Of a stretch of DNA of 64,000 nucleotides, positions 24,671 through 38,310 are shown in pieces. The translations under genes and the position numbers were made by a program. The stretch spans positions 65,934,577 to 65,998,576 of the forward strand of contig OZ020267.1 of assembly GCA_963971225.1 (NCBI GenBank). Reading direction: 5' to 3'. The notes beneath the pieces are model-generated. The model was not told where the DNA came from. It made no database searches and was given only the letters and a program-made list of their open reading frames with translations. Origin of the DNA: Melieria omissa. Lineage: Eukaryota; Arthropoda; Insecta; Diptera; Ulidiidae. The first letter of the stretch is position 1, and each line of letters begins with the position of its first letter.

Positions 24671-26580
24671 ATAAATCAAAAAACCATACATTACCGCCAA
24701 ACCAAAGCAACTAAACGCAATTGTTGTCTATTACCGTACAAAGTGAATTCTTGTAGTGGAAAAATCAACACAACAATGGTTGAAAATGAAAGCGTAATTT
24801 GCAATGCCTTTCAATTTAATACTGTGACAACTAAAAGTCTACACCAGTGCAAAATAGATTAAAAAAAAAGTGTAAGCACAAAAATCTGTAGAGAACTTTT
24901 CAAATTTTACAATTTCAGATAAAGTGAAGAGAAAATGTCAAAGGATGCACAACAGTCAAACTTAACAACAAAGAGAGTGTGTAGAGTTTATGGGAGAGTA
25001 AGAGCGATAGTGGAGAATATAACTGTTGAATCTGTTGTGACAGCCAATGTGACTTGAAACTGATGACTAGTTAAGTTAATGTCTTCTTATTCATTACTTC
25101 AAATAAACAATCTGAAGATTTAAAAATGTATCATTTTACAAAAAATATACTTCAAAGTCCTTGAAACAATACATACAAAATATCAACATCTAAATTAACT
25201 AAACGAAAACACCCAAACTGCGCACTTTCATTCAACAATATTGCGATGTTTATAGATGTGTTACGTCACCTTGTTGTAGAATTGAGGCGTAGAGTTCGGC
25301 CCAAAAACACACCCGGCTTTGTAAAAGCTCTCAACTTTACACGCTCTCATGTTCTGTGTACAAAAGGGCGTTGTAGACTTCGAAACGTAACTTGTTCTCT
25401 CTCTATCTCTCTCTCGCTCTCTCTTCGAACAAGCGCACATTCGCTCCAAGGACTTGCGCGGTCTTAATGTTTACTTTATGCCTTCAAGTTTTGTATGGAC
25501 ATTGCAGTCAACTCTACATAGGAACGGCACTTTTACTTATTCCTTATATAATAATGTTATATGCTGACTGCAACAAGTTGTTGCCGAAGCCGACAAAACG
25601 TTTGCCATATGAAATGTCTACACACACAAACCTTTGCGCAAGGGTGAAGCGGGGTTAGGGCAGCGTTGAACAATAGCTAAGTATATCTACAACCCCACAT
25701 ATCTATAAGTGTATTGTTGTATATATACTGTATGCATGTGTTAGTACTGCAATGAAATCTGTGGCTTGCTTTGTAGAACTGAAATTACCATACGCCGCTT
25801 CGTTGTTTTACTTTCTTCTTTACATAGAAAAAAAGTCTTGCAAGTATCAAACGTTATATAGATTACAATTTTTATATATTCAATTAACCCAATTTTAAGC
25901 TCGAGTGATGCACAAAGAGCAATGAAGGAAGATATTAGGTTTTTTTATTACAAATTGGCCACGGTGGAAGAGAATAGTTTAATTAGGGGGAAAAGATAAT
26001 AGAGAATCATAATCAGAAGTTAGTAGTGTAATAACATTGGGACATTCCATAAATAATGCAGTTTTTAGTTGGTCCAGTTTAAAGGAATTAAAAGGGCGAG
26101 TGATAAGACAAGCAAGCGTTCACAAATTTTCAATGCCATAGCAATACAAATGCTGAGGTTCCTGATTGAAATGCTGGTCCAAGATTCAAGAATCGCAGGA
26201 CTTGAACTTATGCCACTAAATTCATTTAGCTCGTTGTAATTCCAAAACGAACAATTCCGAAGCTACCCAACAACTCCAGCTAGCTGCAGGCAATAACAAT
26301 TACAACATTACAGAACAAAAACAAGAAGTAAGCGGCATTTGTGTACTTAATTAAATAATTACACACTGAGGCAGAAAATTATAAATCAGCAGGAGATGGC
26401 ACCGGCCAACTGCAGAAAGCAATGGTCAGGGGTGAAGGTTTAAGGACAACGAGCAGCAAAACTAACTTTCAATGAATACGGCACTGTTAGTAATACATTT
26501 ACCACTGCCACACATGTCATTAACTACAACAACAAGACATGCATTAATTAACAGACACTTGGAAGAAGCACTGGAAAAAA
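24671..26580. other. Non-coding DNA
   Basis: A CT-rich microsatellite (CTCTCTCTATCTCTCTCTCG) at about 25395-25425 is the only clear element. No gene, RNA or TIR recognised. Confidence 0.6.
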
Positions 26581-27835
26581 ATTGAAGATTTATTTGGATG
26601 AAAATTTATGACGTTGAATGGAAAAAACAATTCATGTAAAAAAAATTAAAAAAATAAAATAAAATTAATTACAAAAAATTAAAATTAGTTAAAAAAAATC
26701 AAATTAATTTAAAAAAAAATTCAAATTAACTAAAAAAAATCAAATTAATAAAAAAATTCAAATTAATTAATGTAAAAAAAAGGTAAAAAATGCAATTAAT
26801 GCAAATTAGTTAATTTAATTAAAGTTTAAAAACAATTGAAGATTTTTTTGGAAGAAAAATGATGACGTTGAATAGAAAAAAAAACAATTAATAATGTAGA
26901 AAAAACTTAAACAAAATTTAAATTAATTACCAAAAATTTAAATTAATTAAAAAATTCAAATTAATTAAAAAATATATTAATTAATATTAATGATATCAAA
27001 TTTTTTTAACTTTTAAGATTTTTTCGAAGAAAAGTGCTGACGTTGAATAAACAAACTATCAATGATGTAGAAAAAAATTAAAAAAACATTAAACAATTAA
27101 AATTAATTTTAAAAAATTTTATTAAAATTAATTAAATTAAATAAAAACCCCCTATTAATTTTTTTATATTAATTACAATTTTTTGGAAGAAAAATTACGA
27201 CGTTGAATAGCAAAAAAATTAATTATGTAAAAAAAATAAAATGAAATAAAACCAATAATTTTAATAAAAATAAAGCAAAATTAAAAACAATTAAATATAA
27301 CCTTAAGAATTAAATAGTTTATTTAAAATTAAAAAATATTGAAGATTTTTTTGAAGAAAAATTACGTTGAATAGAAAAAATAAAATTAATTAAAAAACAA
27401 TTAATTAAAATTAATTAAAAAACAATTATTTAAAAAACAATTAATTAAGATTAATTCAATTAAATTAAAAAAAAACTATTAACTGTTATTAATTATTAAG
27501 ATTTTTTTTAAGAAAAGTGCTGCCGTTGAATAGAAAAAACAAATTATAAATGTAGAAAAAGGTATACAAAAATTAAATTAATTAAAAACAATTAATTAAA
27601 AATTATTTTTAATTAATTATATTAATAAAAATTTTAAATTGAAGATTTTTTGAAGTAAGGTTTTGACGTTGAATAGCAAAAAAAACACAATTAATAATGT
27701 AGAAACAAAAATTAAAATTAAATAAAAAACAATTAATTAAACTTAACTAAATTTATTTTTTATTAATTATTAAGATTTTTTGGAAGAAAAGTGTTGACGT
27801 TGAATAGAAAACCCCTAATAAAAATGAAGAAAAAA
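26581..27835. repeat. Eight conserved cores in AT-rich spacers
   Basis: A ~55-60 bp core of the form GAAGATTTTTTGGAAGAAAA, then TGACGTTGAATAGAAAAAAC and AATNATGTAGAAAAA occurs near 26582, 26835, 27012, 27174, 27339, 27496, 27639 and 27770. The spacers are A/AATTAA-rich, differ from one another and vary in length (intervals about 130-255 bp). The core is better conserved than the spacers. No coding potential. Confidence 0.8.
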
Positions 27836-29220
27836 AAATTTAACAATTCAAAATAATTTAAAAAATTGAAATAAAATTATTTCAATTAAATAAAAAAAAT
27901 TCATAATTTTCATAAATATTTTAAACATTCCCCAAATCACAAGTCTCAACATTTCGTAATGATTTAATGCCACTTTTCAATAGCAAAACCCACATCGCGG
28001 CATTTATTCGAACAGTTTCAGTACAAATTCAACACTTACATGATTTATTGATCATTTTGTTGTATTTGTTGTTGTTGTTATTGTAACTGTGGTTTCATGG
28101 GAATGACATCAAACTGTAACGTGCTAAATGCTACTAGCTAGCAAAAGCCACAATAATCATTTCAATAACAAGTCTGCAGCAGACATTGCAATAGCAACAC
28201 CAACAAATTGCAAATGCAAGTACAACAATTAATGTGCGGTAGTCAATTATTATCGTTTGCTTTAACGCTTGAGCGAATGATTTCATTTATTCAACTCTCG
28301 AGCTTACATGAGCAAATATGTGGGTGCAGAAGTGCATCCGTATGTGTGTTAGTGACACATCCTTACGCAGCGAGTGTACAGGAATTTCTAGGTAAAATTA
28401 TGAAATGCACAAATGACAACTGCAAATTATTTCACACCCGTTGCTTGGCTATTTTCATGCTGCTCTGCACTCATACAGCCAAAGCCACATAACGGTATGC
28501 CATATCCTGCATTCCGTTCGTCGGGCTGCATCATACATAATTAACAGTCGTGAGGCTGAGCCAATGCAAAAACGTTGTATAATTTGCAGTCACTGCCAGC
28601 CAGCGACTAACGTAATTAAAAGCTAAGCGGAGCCAGAACGATTGAAGGGGTCCGGGATGAAGAAGCAAGTATGGCCGTGATTGGTGGAAGGAAACTAGAA
28701 GCGTAGGACAAGCATTAAGCACACCAATGATTGGATTAAAACGATGAGAGTTGTGTGTAGTGATGAAGAAAGCATAAAAAGCAACTAGTTTACTGATAGT
28801 TGAGCAAGCGAGCACAAGTTTTAGACAGTCGATCACAGTCGATTGGCAAACCCCACTTAAAAGTAAGCAAATTGTGAGCATTTTGTCATTGATTCTTAGT
28901 TAAGGTTTCGGTGCAGTTCATGCAGAATTGCAAGTCTATAATATATATGTAATCTTTAAGGCTCTTGTGTATCAACAGGTGGCCAAAATGAACAAGATGC
29001 ATGGATTTACATGGTAATACTAACAATTTTATAAAATTATGCCCGATTTGATTTTATTGGTAATGGCGATCGTTAGTTGATTTTCCAGAAACCATGTTCA
29101 AGGCAACCCTATTCAAAAGTCAACGTAACGTGCTCATCTTTTCATACGTTTTTTTTAATGAAATTCCTCTTTAAATTATAAAAAAAAAACTATTAAAATT
29201 TGCAACAAAGTCGAAGATTT
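27836..29220. other. Non-coding DNA
   Basis: A GTT run near 28065-28080. Short frames at 28208-28626 have no recognisable domain. Nothing else supported. Confidence 0.6.
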
Positions 29221-29223
29221 TTA

Positions 29224-30206
29224 GTAAGGGAGAGGGCTGGGTTGTGAACCAGGCTGGGGTGTGAACCATTGCCGTTTTTTCTTTCCCTAATTGACATATC
29301 GCCAATCTTTCAACTGTCAATTTTGTCTTATGATATGACTCTGCTTTTGTGGTTACACCGAAGTTCAAACACGGATTGCTTGTGGCAGCAATCGAGTTTG
29401 AAAGACATCGTGTTTGAAAATCGACTGCGAAAACTTGTTGGCTTTTTTTTAAAGTGCTATCTTAGTGACCGAGCTTATTGCAAAAAGGTCTGTGTAATAC
29501 ATGTTTATTTAGTGTTTTGATTCTATTTTACGATGCAATATTTGTTTGTGTCGAATTATGATTGGAAGTGTCGTTTATTTTAAAGTTTCCAAAATGGCAT
29601 CGTGGTTGGGCTGTGAACCACTGAGGTGGCTGGGTTATGAACCACCTGTTTTTCGTACTACATTTGTTCTAACACTGTCAAATATGGACGGATATATAAA
29701 AATAAAGTCATTTTATATAATTTCACTCGATTTCGTTGAGTTCACTTGAAGTGGGCCAATGCGAGAACGCATTTGTATTTCACAAGCAAACATTGCGACA
29801 CCGATTAGGATGGAAATTCAAAAAATTGAGCACTTTCATTCATTGCGATTTTTTGGCCTAAGAGGCGTCATTATAACTTTTTTTCACCTCTTGAGGCTTC
29901 CTGATTAAATAAATTCTCAATGTACTTAAAAATTATGGGTGTTTTCTTCGTATTTTCCGACTTTAATATGGATTTTCCAGATGGTTCACAACCCAGCCAC
30001 TTTTTTGAAAAAGCGAAAAATCACGTTCTTAGAAAATTGGACGTAGAGAGTTAAATTTCAATCAAAACGGTAATCTGTCTTCATAACAAAGTTGCGTTAT
30101 ATATTCACCTTTCCAACGGTATCTTCGATTTTTCGATATCTTTATTTTGTGAAAAGTTAGAGCCAAAAAACAAAACCCCTGTTCACAACCCAGCCCTCTC
30201 CCTTAC
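29224..30206. mobile_element. 983 bp TIR element without transposase
   Basis: The ends are perfect inverted repeats of 26 bp beginning GTAAGGGAGAGGGCTGGG and continuing TTGTGAAC (29224-29249 against 30181-30206). TA flanks both sides (29222-29223 and 30207-30208), giving 29 matching bases when the flanks are counted. The motif GGCTGGGTTRTGAACCA recurs inside (near 29630) and occurs inverted near 29983, so TIR-like sequence is repeated subterminally. The longest open frame (29269-29520, 83 residues) is not recognisable as a transposase. I read it as a non-autonomous DNA transposon of unknown superfamily; the TA duplication is consistent with the Tc1/mariner superfamily. Confidence 0.8.
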
Positions 30207-30771
30207 TAACAGCCTGCAAAAGCTCAAGAACATTTCTCCCAGACGTGGTTCAACACAACAGACGCTTTTTTTTGTTTCAAAAACTATAATAAAATATATG
30301 TTTTGAAAATCTTCGGCAGCATCTACAACACATTAGGGATCTATAACATGAATACGACCCTCCTTGCCGTCAAGATGGAATGCACACGTGGTGTGTCTGG
30401 CGTTTTGGGCGTTGTCAAAGCACATCACTTAGATGTCGCCTGCTGACCACAACTTACTAGTCGCAACAACAACGACAACAATGAGAGCAGTGACACTGAA
30501 GCAATCACTACGAAAACATTAGCACCAATAACAACAATAATTCAAATTCAAATCCACACACAACGCACTCAGTGTCAGTGTCTCAGATTTCCTTGCACTG
30601 TGACCTCCTTTACACTCCCACCGCCCATCAATCGTCGCAGCAATTCGACACAATTGGAATTTCAATTGCGAACTTGCTTGGCTTATGGTGGCGCAGCGTT
30701 GCCAATTATTTGAAATGTAGCCGACGCATAGGATTGCCATGGCGTTAATTAGAATTGATTTGTTTTGCACG

Positions 30772-30788
30772 TATGTGTGTGTATGTGT

Positions 30789-30820
<32 letters not shown>
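30772..30820. repeat. (GT)n microsatellite
   Basis: A TG/GT run of about 48 bp with two early interruptions (GTATGTGTAC). It is the longest perfect dinucleotide tract in the window; the perfect part is about 30790-30820. Confidence 0.9.
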
Positions 30821-30823
<3 letters not shown>

Positions 30824-31539
30824 GCTAAGATTGCATTAACTCAAGGTGGAAATGTTGTAAATTTACATTTGGCACGGCAATTGATTGACATGGCAAATGA
30901 TGCCGTCAAGCGGTGGCGCAGGAAAATGCGCACAACGTTGCCGCAATGAGAGCACTGAGTGTGGAAAAAGTGAGGTTACGGGCGCTTATGCCAACTTGAC
31001 ATTTACTGTCACAGCCAGGTGCAAAGCAATTAGCGCAAATTATGGTTGTGAGCCATGACGAAGTGGAGAAAAACTCACGCTTTTTTGTTTGCTCAATCGT
31101 TTAGGCTTTGCCAAAGTATCAATTTTGCACTTACCTTGAAATTTGAACATCTGTTTTGAAAATTTTATTGGAAAATATATGCGTTGCTTACCTGAAAATA
31201 AAGCAAAAAGAGTGTAAACGTTCAGTGAGCGAGAATTTTGTGAGATAAAATATAAAAAATGGTGTTAATTTAAATTCAAATTTCGCAAGCGTAATTAATT
31301 TTGCAATTTATCAGGTCACGTACTGGGGATTTTGCAAATACAACATTAACACACACACACACAGACACAATGAGCGCGACTCATATTCACCCACACTTAT
31401 GCGGCGCGCAATGAGGCAAAGGAGTTAAACGCAGCGGGTGGCAACGCTGAAACTGCGGTGTGGTTAATGTGAAAAGCACGCAGCAGTGGCGGCGTCGAAC
31501 CGAAATCACTGCAACAAATTTCACCTGGTAATAGTTGCA

Positions 31540-32450
31540 ACAAGAACAACAACAACAACAACAACAATCGGCAAAACATAATGGGGAATACCGAAAAAAG
31601 GCGAACATCACCAAACGAGCCGGAAAGAAAATATGGCCAAATAAATGCAAAAAACGCAGAAGAAAAAAACACAAACAAATATGAAAACACTGGGCAAGAA
31701 AAATAACAACAAAAACAATACGACAAACCGGGGGCATCAAAAACACCACAATAGCAACAACATAACAGCATCGCAACAACAATAGAAAAGAATGAGCATC
31801 ACAACTACAACAACAACAATAAGGTACAAGGTTAAATGTGCGCACCACAGAGCAGCCAGTTGCTAAGAACTCGTGCGGGAGATGACCAAAGAGAGCGGAG
31901 AGAGTTCTGTGGGAAAAAAGAAGCTGCACTGTGGTGGGGTCACAGGGGGAAAACACAAATTTTTGTGTAAGTACACGATTTGGGCGGGCACGGCCACCAA
32001 CCAACCAAGCACAGACACACACACAAACATACCGAATTGCCGAGTACAGAAGAGGACACAGGACACGGCAAAGCTACACGCACATAGTAACAATAACAAC
32101 AACAAAAAAGGAAGAAGTACATAAAGTGCCATAACAGCAACAACAGCAAGCAACAACCAGATTGCGCGCCAACACAATGAACAGAAGGCGTGCCGCGGCA
32201 AGCAGGCAGCCGGGCAGTGCATGGCAAGCGCCCTCAATGTTATTTTCCAAATGACTGAGAATTATTAAAGGAAATTATTGCAGCTTCATGTAACACCAAC
32301 AGAAACAGCAAACAACAACAACAACAACAACATTAGGTATAGAAGTAACAAGCGCAACAAAAGCGAAAACAAGAGCGCTAACAAGCGGCCACACCGAATG
32401 CTGCCAATGCGCAAACACTAACAACAACCACAACAACAACAACAACAAGC
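31540..32450. repeat. Cluster of (CAA)n tracts
   Basis: CAACAA runs lie at about 31543-31567, 31808-31818, 32092-32106, 32312-32331 and 32424-32447, separated by CAA-rich unique DNA. Their antisense reading yields Leu/Val/Cys-rich open frames up to 211 residues (31387-32022), which I do not consider genes. Confidence 0.8.
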
Positions 32451-33049
32451 CGAGATGTCCAAATTGCCAACAAGCCGGCAAACCGGAACAAAGGTGCGCT
32501 GGATGCGGGGGTGACAGGGGGCCGATTGAGCATAAAGCAACAAAGCTAATGTACCCTCAGGCCAGAGACCTCCTCAGCGCCGGCACGCAGCCATCGCACT
32601 TAAATGGCAAAAGCACAGGCGAGGCGCACAAAGAGCGAGCGGGCGGTGCATGTGAAAGCTGGAAAGTGCTGTTAAATGCATTAAATATGCCGCGGCACGG
32701 GCGCAAATTTATTACGGACACACAAGGCATATGCGACGCGTGGCCGCCGCCAGTGGAAAGCGGAAAAAATCAGCAACGCTGCAGCAAAGGAAAAAAGGTT
32801 CCGCTGCGCAGATGTGGACAAAATAGGCGCTGCCGCCGAGATCGCAACGACTTTAACAATTATGACGATGTGATGGAGGCGCCCGCCAACCAACAGCATA
32901 CGTGATGGATACACTTACGGAAGAGGGGAGGAGGGGCGTGGCAACAATTATGGAGATAAATTGAGTGCAGGAAAAAGTTCTACACGCATCGCATAAGTTG
33001 GCCACACATATCGAAAATTACTTCTACAGAGAAGGTAAGTTATGTGTTT

Positions 33050-34925
33050 TTTGTTTGATTGTTTCTGTTTCGGTTTGAAATCTTTTTAGTTTGTTTTTAA
33101 TTCTTAGGTTTAGTTTTTTGTTTCTTATTTTAATTACTTTTTAGTTTATTAATTATTTTCTTTAATTATATTTTACAAATAATTTTTTCAATTTTTATTT
33201 CAATGTTTAACTTTTATTTTTTCAATTTTTATTTTCTTATTTTTTCAATTTTAATTTCTTATTTTTCAATTTTTAATTGATTTTCAATTTTTAATTTTGT
33301 TAATTTTTAATTTCTTGTTTCTTAATTTGTTTTTTAACTAATTGGCTTTTTAAATTTGTGTTTGTTTTTCTAATTAATTGTTTTTTTTAATATTTAAAGT
33401 TTAACGTTCAATGTCTAACTTTTAATTTTTTATTAAATTTATTTTTAATTGTTTTTTAATTTTTTTAATTTTTTTTTTATTTATTTATTAATTTTTTTGA
33501 TTGTCTTTTCTTTTTCTTTTTTTATTTATTTTTTTTATTTTATTTTTGTTATTTTTTACTTTTTTATTTTATTTTTCTTTATTTTTTAATGTTTTTAATT
33601 CCTAATTTTTTTATTTTATAATTTTTTTTAATTTATAATTTTTTGTTCTTTATAATTTTTTTGTAATTTCTAATTTCTTTTTAAATACTAATTTTTTTAA
33701 TTTCTAATTTTTTTTTCATTACTATTTTTTTAATTTCACATTTTTTTTAATTTCACATTTTTTTTAATTTCACATTTTTTTTTAATTTCTAATTTTTTGC
33801 TAAGTTTGCTTTAATTGTTTGGTCTTTAATTTTATATTTTTTTATATTTAGAAACTTTTTGTTTTTTATTTTTAAAAACTTTTTGAAGTTTATTTTTTCT
33901 TACATTATTTTTAATTTTTCTCGTAATTATTTTGTTTTTAAGTTCTTTCAAATTAATTTCTTTATTTGTTTCTTGTTATTTATTTTTCTTAAATTTATTT
34001 ATATTTTCTAAAATTTTCTATAATTTGTTATTTGTTACTTTTCACATTTTTTTCACTTTTTTTATATTTTTATTTTTTTATATTTTTATTTTTTTTTATA
34101 TTTTCCTTTATTTATTTTTTCATTTTTTATTTTTTCCTTTATTTAATTTTTTCGTTTTTTTTATTTCTTCTTTTTTTTATTTTTCTTTTGTTTATTTTAT
34201 TTTTCCTTTTTTTATTTTTTTTTTTTACTTTTTTTATTTTTTACTTTTTTATTTTTTAATTTGTTACTTTTTTATTTTTTAATTTGTTACTTTTTTAATT
34301 TTTTCCATTTTAATTTTATTTTTTTCTTTTTTTATTTTTTCCTTTTTTATATTTTCCTTTTTTTATATTTTCCTTTTTTTTATATTTTCCTTTTTTATTT
34401 TATTCATTTTCATTTTATTTTTTCCTTTTTTTATATTTTGCTTTTTTATATTTTCCTTTTTTATATTTTCCATTTTTTTAAGTATTTATTTTTTTCTATT
34501 TTTCATTTGTTTCTATTTTTCATTTTTTTCTATTTTTCATTTTTGTTCTATTTTTCATTTTTTTCTATTTTTAATTTTTTTCTATTTTCCATTTTTTTTA
34601 TATTTTCTTTCTTTTGTTTTATTTCTTCCATTTGTTTAGTTTTTCTGAAATAAGTTTTTTAGTTTTTTTCGAATTTATTTTAACAAACAAATTAATAAGT
34701 TATATTGTTTCTGGAATTTATGTTCTCTTAATTTATTTATTTAAAATTTTTTTTTCTTGAATTGATAAATGTGATTCTGTTTTCGATAATTAATTTTATT
34801 TGTTTTTATTTATTTCTTATTTTATTTCAAATTTTTTTTTATTTTTTCAATTTTTAATTTTTCTTTTCTTTTTGATTTTTTGATTTTATCTAATGTCTTC
34901 TTCGAAAATTTCTTTGTTATGGATA
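33050..34925. repeat. T-rich low-complexity tract, 1.9 kb
   Basis: Poly-T with A interruptions throughout. Local short-period repeats include TAATTTCACATTTTTTTT (33730-33790), TATATTTTCCTTTTTT (34340-34480) and CTATTTTTCATTTTTT (34495-34580). The Phe-rich open frames at 33932-34282 and 34261-34653 are composition artefacts. Confidence 0.92.
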
Positions 34926-36659
34926 AAAATCCCCTATGAGGAGATCAAAAAACGAAAAACAGCAAAAAAAAAACCTATGTTCCTGAAACTAATTCCTAAT
35001 AGAGGAAGGTGCGTTGTATAGCAGTTTGTTTTGGGAAAGTTCGACTGTAATTACAATTCATAATATTTATGCAATTCGCAAGGTTACAGCAGTGCCTCCA
35101 ACAGAATTTCACAGAAAGAGAATTGTTGGAAAACAATTTCAATAGAACAACACAATACCCAGAGAACTTTGCCATTTCTTTGCCCAAAAATATGAGAAAA
35201 ATTCAGATTGCGTGCGTCATTTTAGTGCACCGTTATCTTCTCTGTGCGACAACATCAAAATTGCAGCTGAAAAAAAAAAACAACAGAAAACTGTAGTCGC
35301 TGTTGCATCTTTTCGCTTTCATTATAAGCTACACGGAAGTACAAAAACAACAATAGAAAAAATCGCCATCAAACAAGACGCACCGAATGAAAATCAAAAT
35401 TTTGCAAGTGCAGCAACAACACTGAAAGAATGCAATGGCAACTTTATTTGCAGCGAACAGGCGCCGGATTTATGAATAAAGCATGCGCCACATTTACTTT
35501 ACTTTTTGTTACTGTTGTTGCGCTTATTTCGTATTTATTAATATTTATTTAGTAAGCAGAGAGCACAGCAACAACCATTCCAACAAGGTTAACTTTGGAA
35601 ATAAAAACAACGCAAATGTGTATGAACAAATTTTTGGGTAGTTTGGTGGCGACGCTCTGACTGCTGCGAGTGTTGGGCAGTGTTATTGTTGCTGTGCGCA
35701 CCCTTTAGCCACAAACCTTAATTTAATTGCAAAAATTGCAACTTTTTAAAAGCTTTCCCGGCACCACAAACGCCAACGCCAACGCTCAGTACTCAATGCG
35801 TCTCCCTCGAGCACAGACAGACACATGAGGAAAATGTATAAATCTCAGCCGGAAACTAAAGAACTTTATGCCGCAGCACAATCGAACAATAACGCAGACA
35901 CAAACAAACACAAACATAAAATAATAATAACAATAACAAATATGTAGGATAATAATTTTTGGTAGTATTTCGCATTTCGCAGCGAGTGTTGCAGCAAAAC
36001 TACAAACCACTCACACACACTTACACACACGAAGTGCCGCTCTCAACTTTGCGCAGCAGCTGCGGCAAAATTGCACGCTGCACGTGCTTCAAGCAACATT
36101 TCGATGCGCTCGTCTATCTGTGGTCTGTGTCTGTTTGTCTATCTTTCCAACTATTGCACTGCCTGTCGGTCTGTCTGACTGTTTGTTGTGCCGTCTGCGC
36201 GTTACTTGCATTGCGATTTCACGCCCTGCCATGAGCGCCGCAACGACTGCTACTAAGTACTCGCTGGCTGGCTCGTCGCCTACCCACCGGAATATCAAAG
36301 TTAAATTAAATTGTAGTTTCGAATTAAAAACTTCATCGTCTCGATGTGTTGTTGTTTCGTTGTTTTTGTTATTACTATTCATATGCGTCGCTTACAATGC
36401 GTGCTGCGGGTAATATTTTCAAAGTCCTGTGTGAGTTCGGTGTAGGTGTGCGACGGTGGGGAATTCCAAGTTGGGAGACCAAGGCGAAAGGTTTGGTGTA
36501 CGAAAACGAGGTTTGTTGTTGTTTTTTTCGTTTTAATTTTACAAACAACAAAAAGTTTTTATGAATTTTTATTACAAAATTAGACAATTTAGACGTTTAT
36601 AAATGAAAATTAAATTCGTTCAAAACATTCGATGAATTTTTAATAAAAATTAGACAAAT
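34926..36659. other. Non-coding DNA
   Basis: Short CA runs at 36011-36027 and unassigned frames (36084-36413 and others) without domains. No feature supported. Confidence 0.6.
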
Positions 36660-37455
36660 AAAAATTCAAGCAAATGTTAAGCAAATGAAATTTTAAAATT
36701 TGTAAATAAAAATTCATTTTTTTTTTTTTTATATTTAATGAATTTTTAACAAATAATTTAGACAAACAAATTGAAGCAAATGTTAAGCAAATGTAATTTA
36801 GAAATTTGTAAATAAGAACTAATTTTTTTATATTAATTTTTTTAATTTTTTTTTAATTTTTAATAAAAACTAGATAAATAAAAATGCAAGTAAATGTTAA
36901 GCAAATGTAATTTAAAAATTTTCTAAATAAAAATCAAAAATTTTCAAAACATTTAATGATTTTTTTCAAAAAATGAAATTCAAGTAAATGTAAAGCAAAT
37001 GAAATTTTGAAATTTATAAATAAAAATTAAATGCTTTTAAAACATTTAAACTGTGAGACATGAAAAAAAAAATTAAAATTCAAGGAAATGTTAAGCAAAT
37101 TTAATTTAGAAATTTGTAAATAATAGATTCCTTCATTTTTATTTAAAAAACAAATGTAATTTAGATATTTAGAAATAAAAATTAAATATTTTCGAAATAA
37201 GCAATGAATTTTTAACAAAATTTGGACAAATAAAAAATCAAGCAAATCTAAAACAAATTTTATTTAAAAATTTATAAATAAAAATAACATTTCATTTTTA
37301 TAAATAAAATAAAAAAAATTCAATTCCATTTTTATTTATAAAACAAATGTAATTTAGAAGTTTAGAAATAAAAATGAAACATTTTCAAAACATTTAATGA
37401 TTTTTAGTAAAAATTAGGAAAAATAAAATTCAAGTAAATTTAAAGCAAATTAAAT
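36660..37455. repeat. Degenerate ~100 bp AT-rich tandem array
   Basis: The motif CAAGCAAATGTTAAGCAAAT followed by GTAATTTAGAAATTTGTAAATAA recurs near 36669, 36774, 36886, 36981, 37081, 37232 and 37432. The first intervals are about 95-112 bp; the last two are longer. Poly-T and ATGAATTTTTAACAAA segments separate the copies. Non-coding. Confidence 0.8.
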
Positions 37456-38279
37456 TTGTTCAAAATATTTCATCCAAGCTGCAACAACAAAAACAAATGA
37501 ACGGCATAAGCTTACAGCAAACCAAACAAACGTCTGCAAAGAACATAAATGGTTGGCAACGCCAATTCCATAGCAACAACATTAGTTGTTAAGTGAAACG
37601 TTGTGTTGCCAACGAATTCAAATCATTATTATTCATTAAATTTCATTAGTTTTGCCTTAAAACACGTGCTGCATTGTTATTATGATTATTATTACTATTA
37701 TTATTATTGTTGTAGTTGTTTGCAGTCTTTGTGAATATGCTGTTGTCTTTGCTGTGCCAGACTTTGGCAGGTTGTTTCGACCAAAAAACAACGACAAACT
37801 TTGTTTTTGTAGCAAAAGAATTAATACAAAATTATTTGCGTCGAAGAAATTTGCAAAGCAAACAAGGCAACAACAACAACCGCCGTCTTGTGCGGTGCGC
37901 ACTTTACACAAACTTTGCAATGAATGACTACAAGTGTAAATTAATGCAACAGCAAGTCGAGCAACAGCCGCCGAGGGGAATCTCATGTCAGCAGCCGAGG
38001 AGAAGAAGAAGAAGCAGCCGAGAATCCAAGTTTACAACTGCCGTGTGCGAAGCAGCAAACCGAACTTAAATGAGATTTCCGCAATGGCCAACGACAACAA
38101 CAACAACAACAGCTATAGCAACAAAGACTGCTGCATCAATGGCTGGCAGCTGCTGACATTTCCTGCACTCGAACAAGCATACTTGCAGGCGCACAAAACT
38201 TACTATTTCACTGCAATGAAAATTAAATGCAACACGAATCCATTCAATGATATTGAAAATTTATTAAACGTGCTCTTTT

Positions 38280-38310
<31 letters not shown>

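Larger units (their letters stand above)
30209..33049. other. Non-coding DNA with microsatellites
   Basis: Apart from the GT and CAA tracts listed separately, I see no gene. GC rises at 32500-32930, where the frame 32549-32905 is open, but it has no recognisable motif. Confidence 0.55.

Noticed and set aside
26581..27835. CRISPR-like layout (repeats with variable spacers)
   Set aside because: Cores are diverged, spacers are AT simple sequence of irregular length, and the DNA is clearly eukaryotic.
31387..32022. 211-codon minus-strand frame
   Set aside because: Its Leu/Val/Cys-rich translation comes from antisense reading of CAA repeats, which lack stops in that phase.
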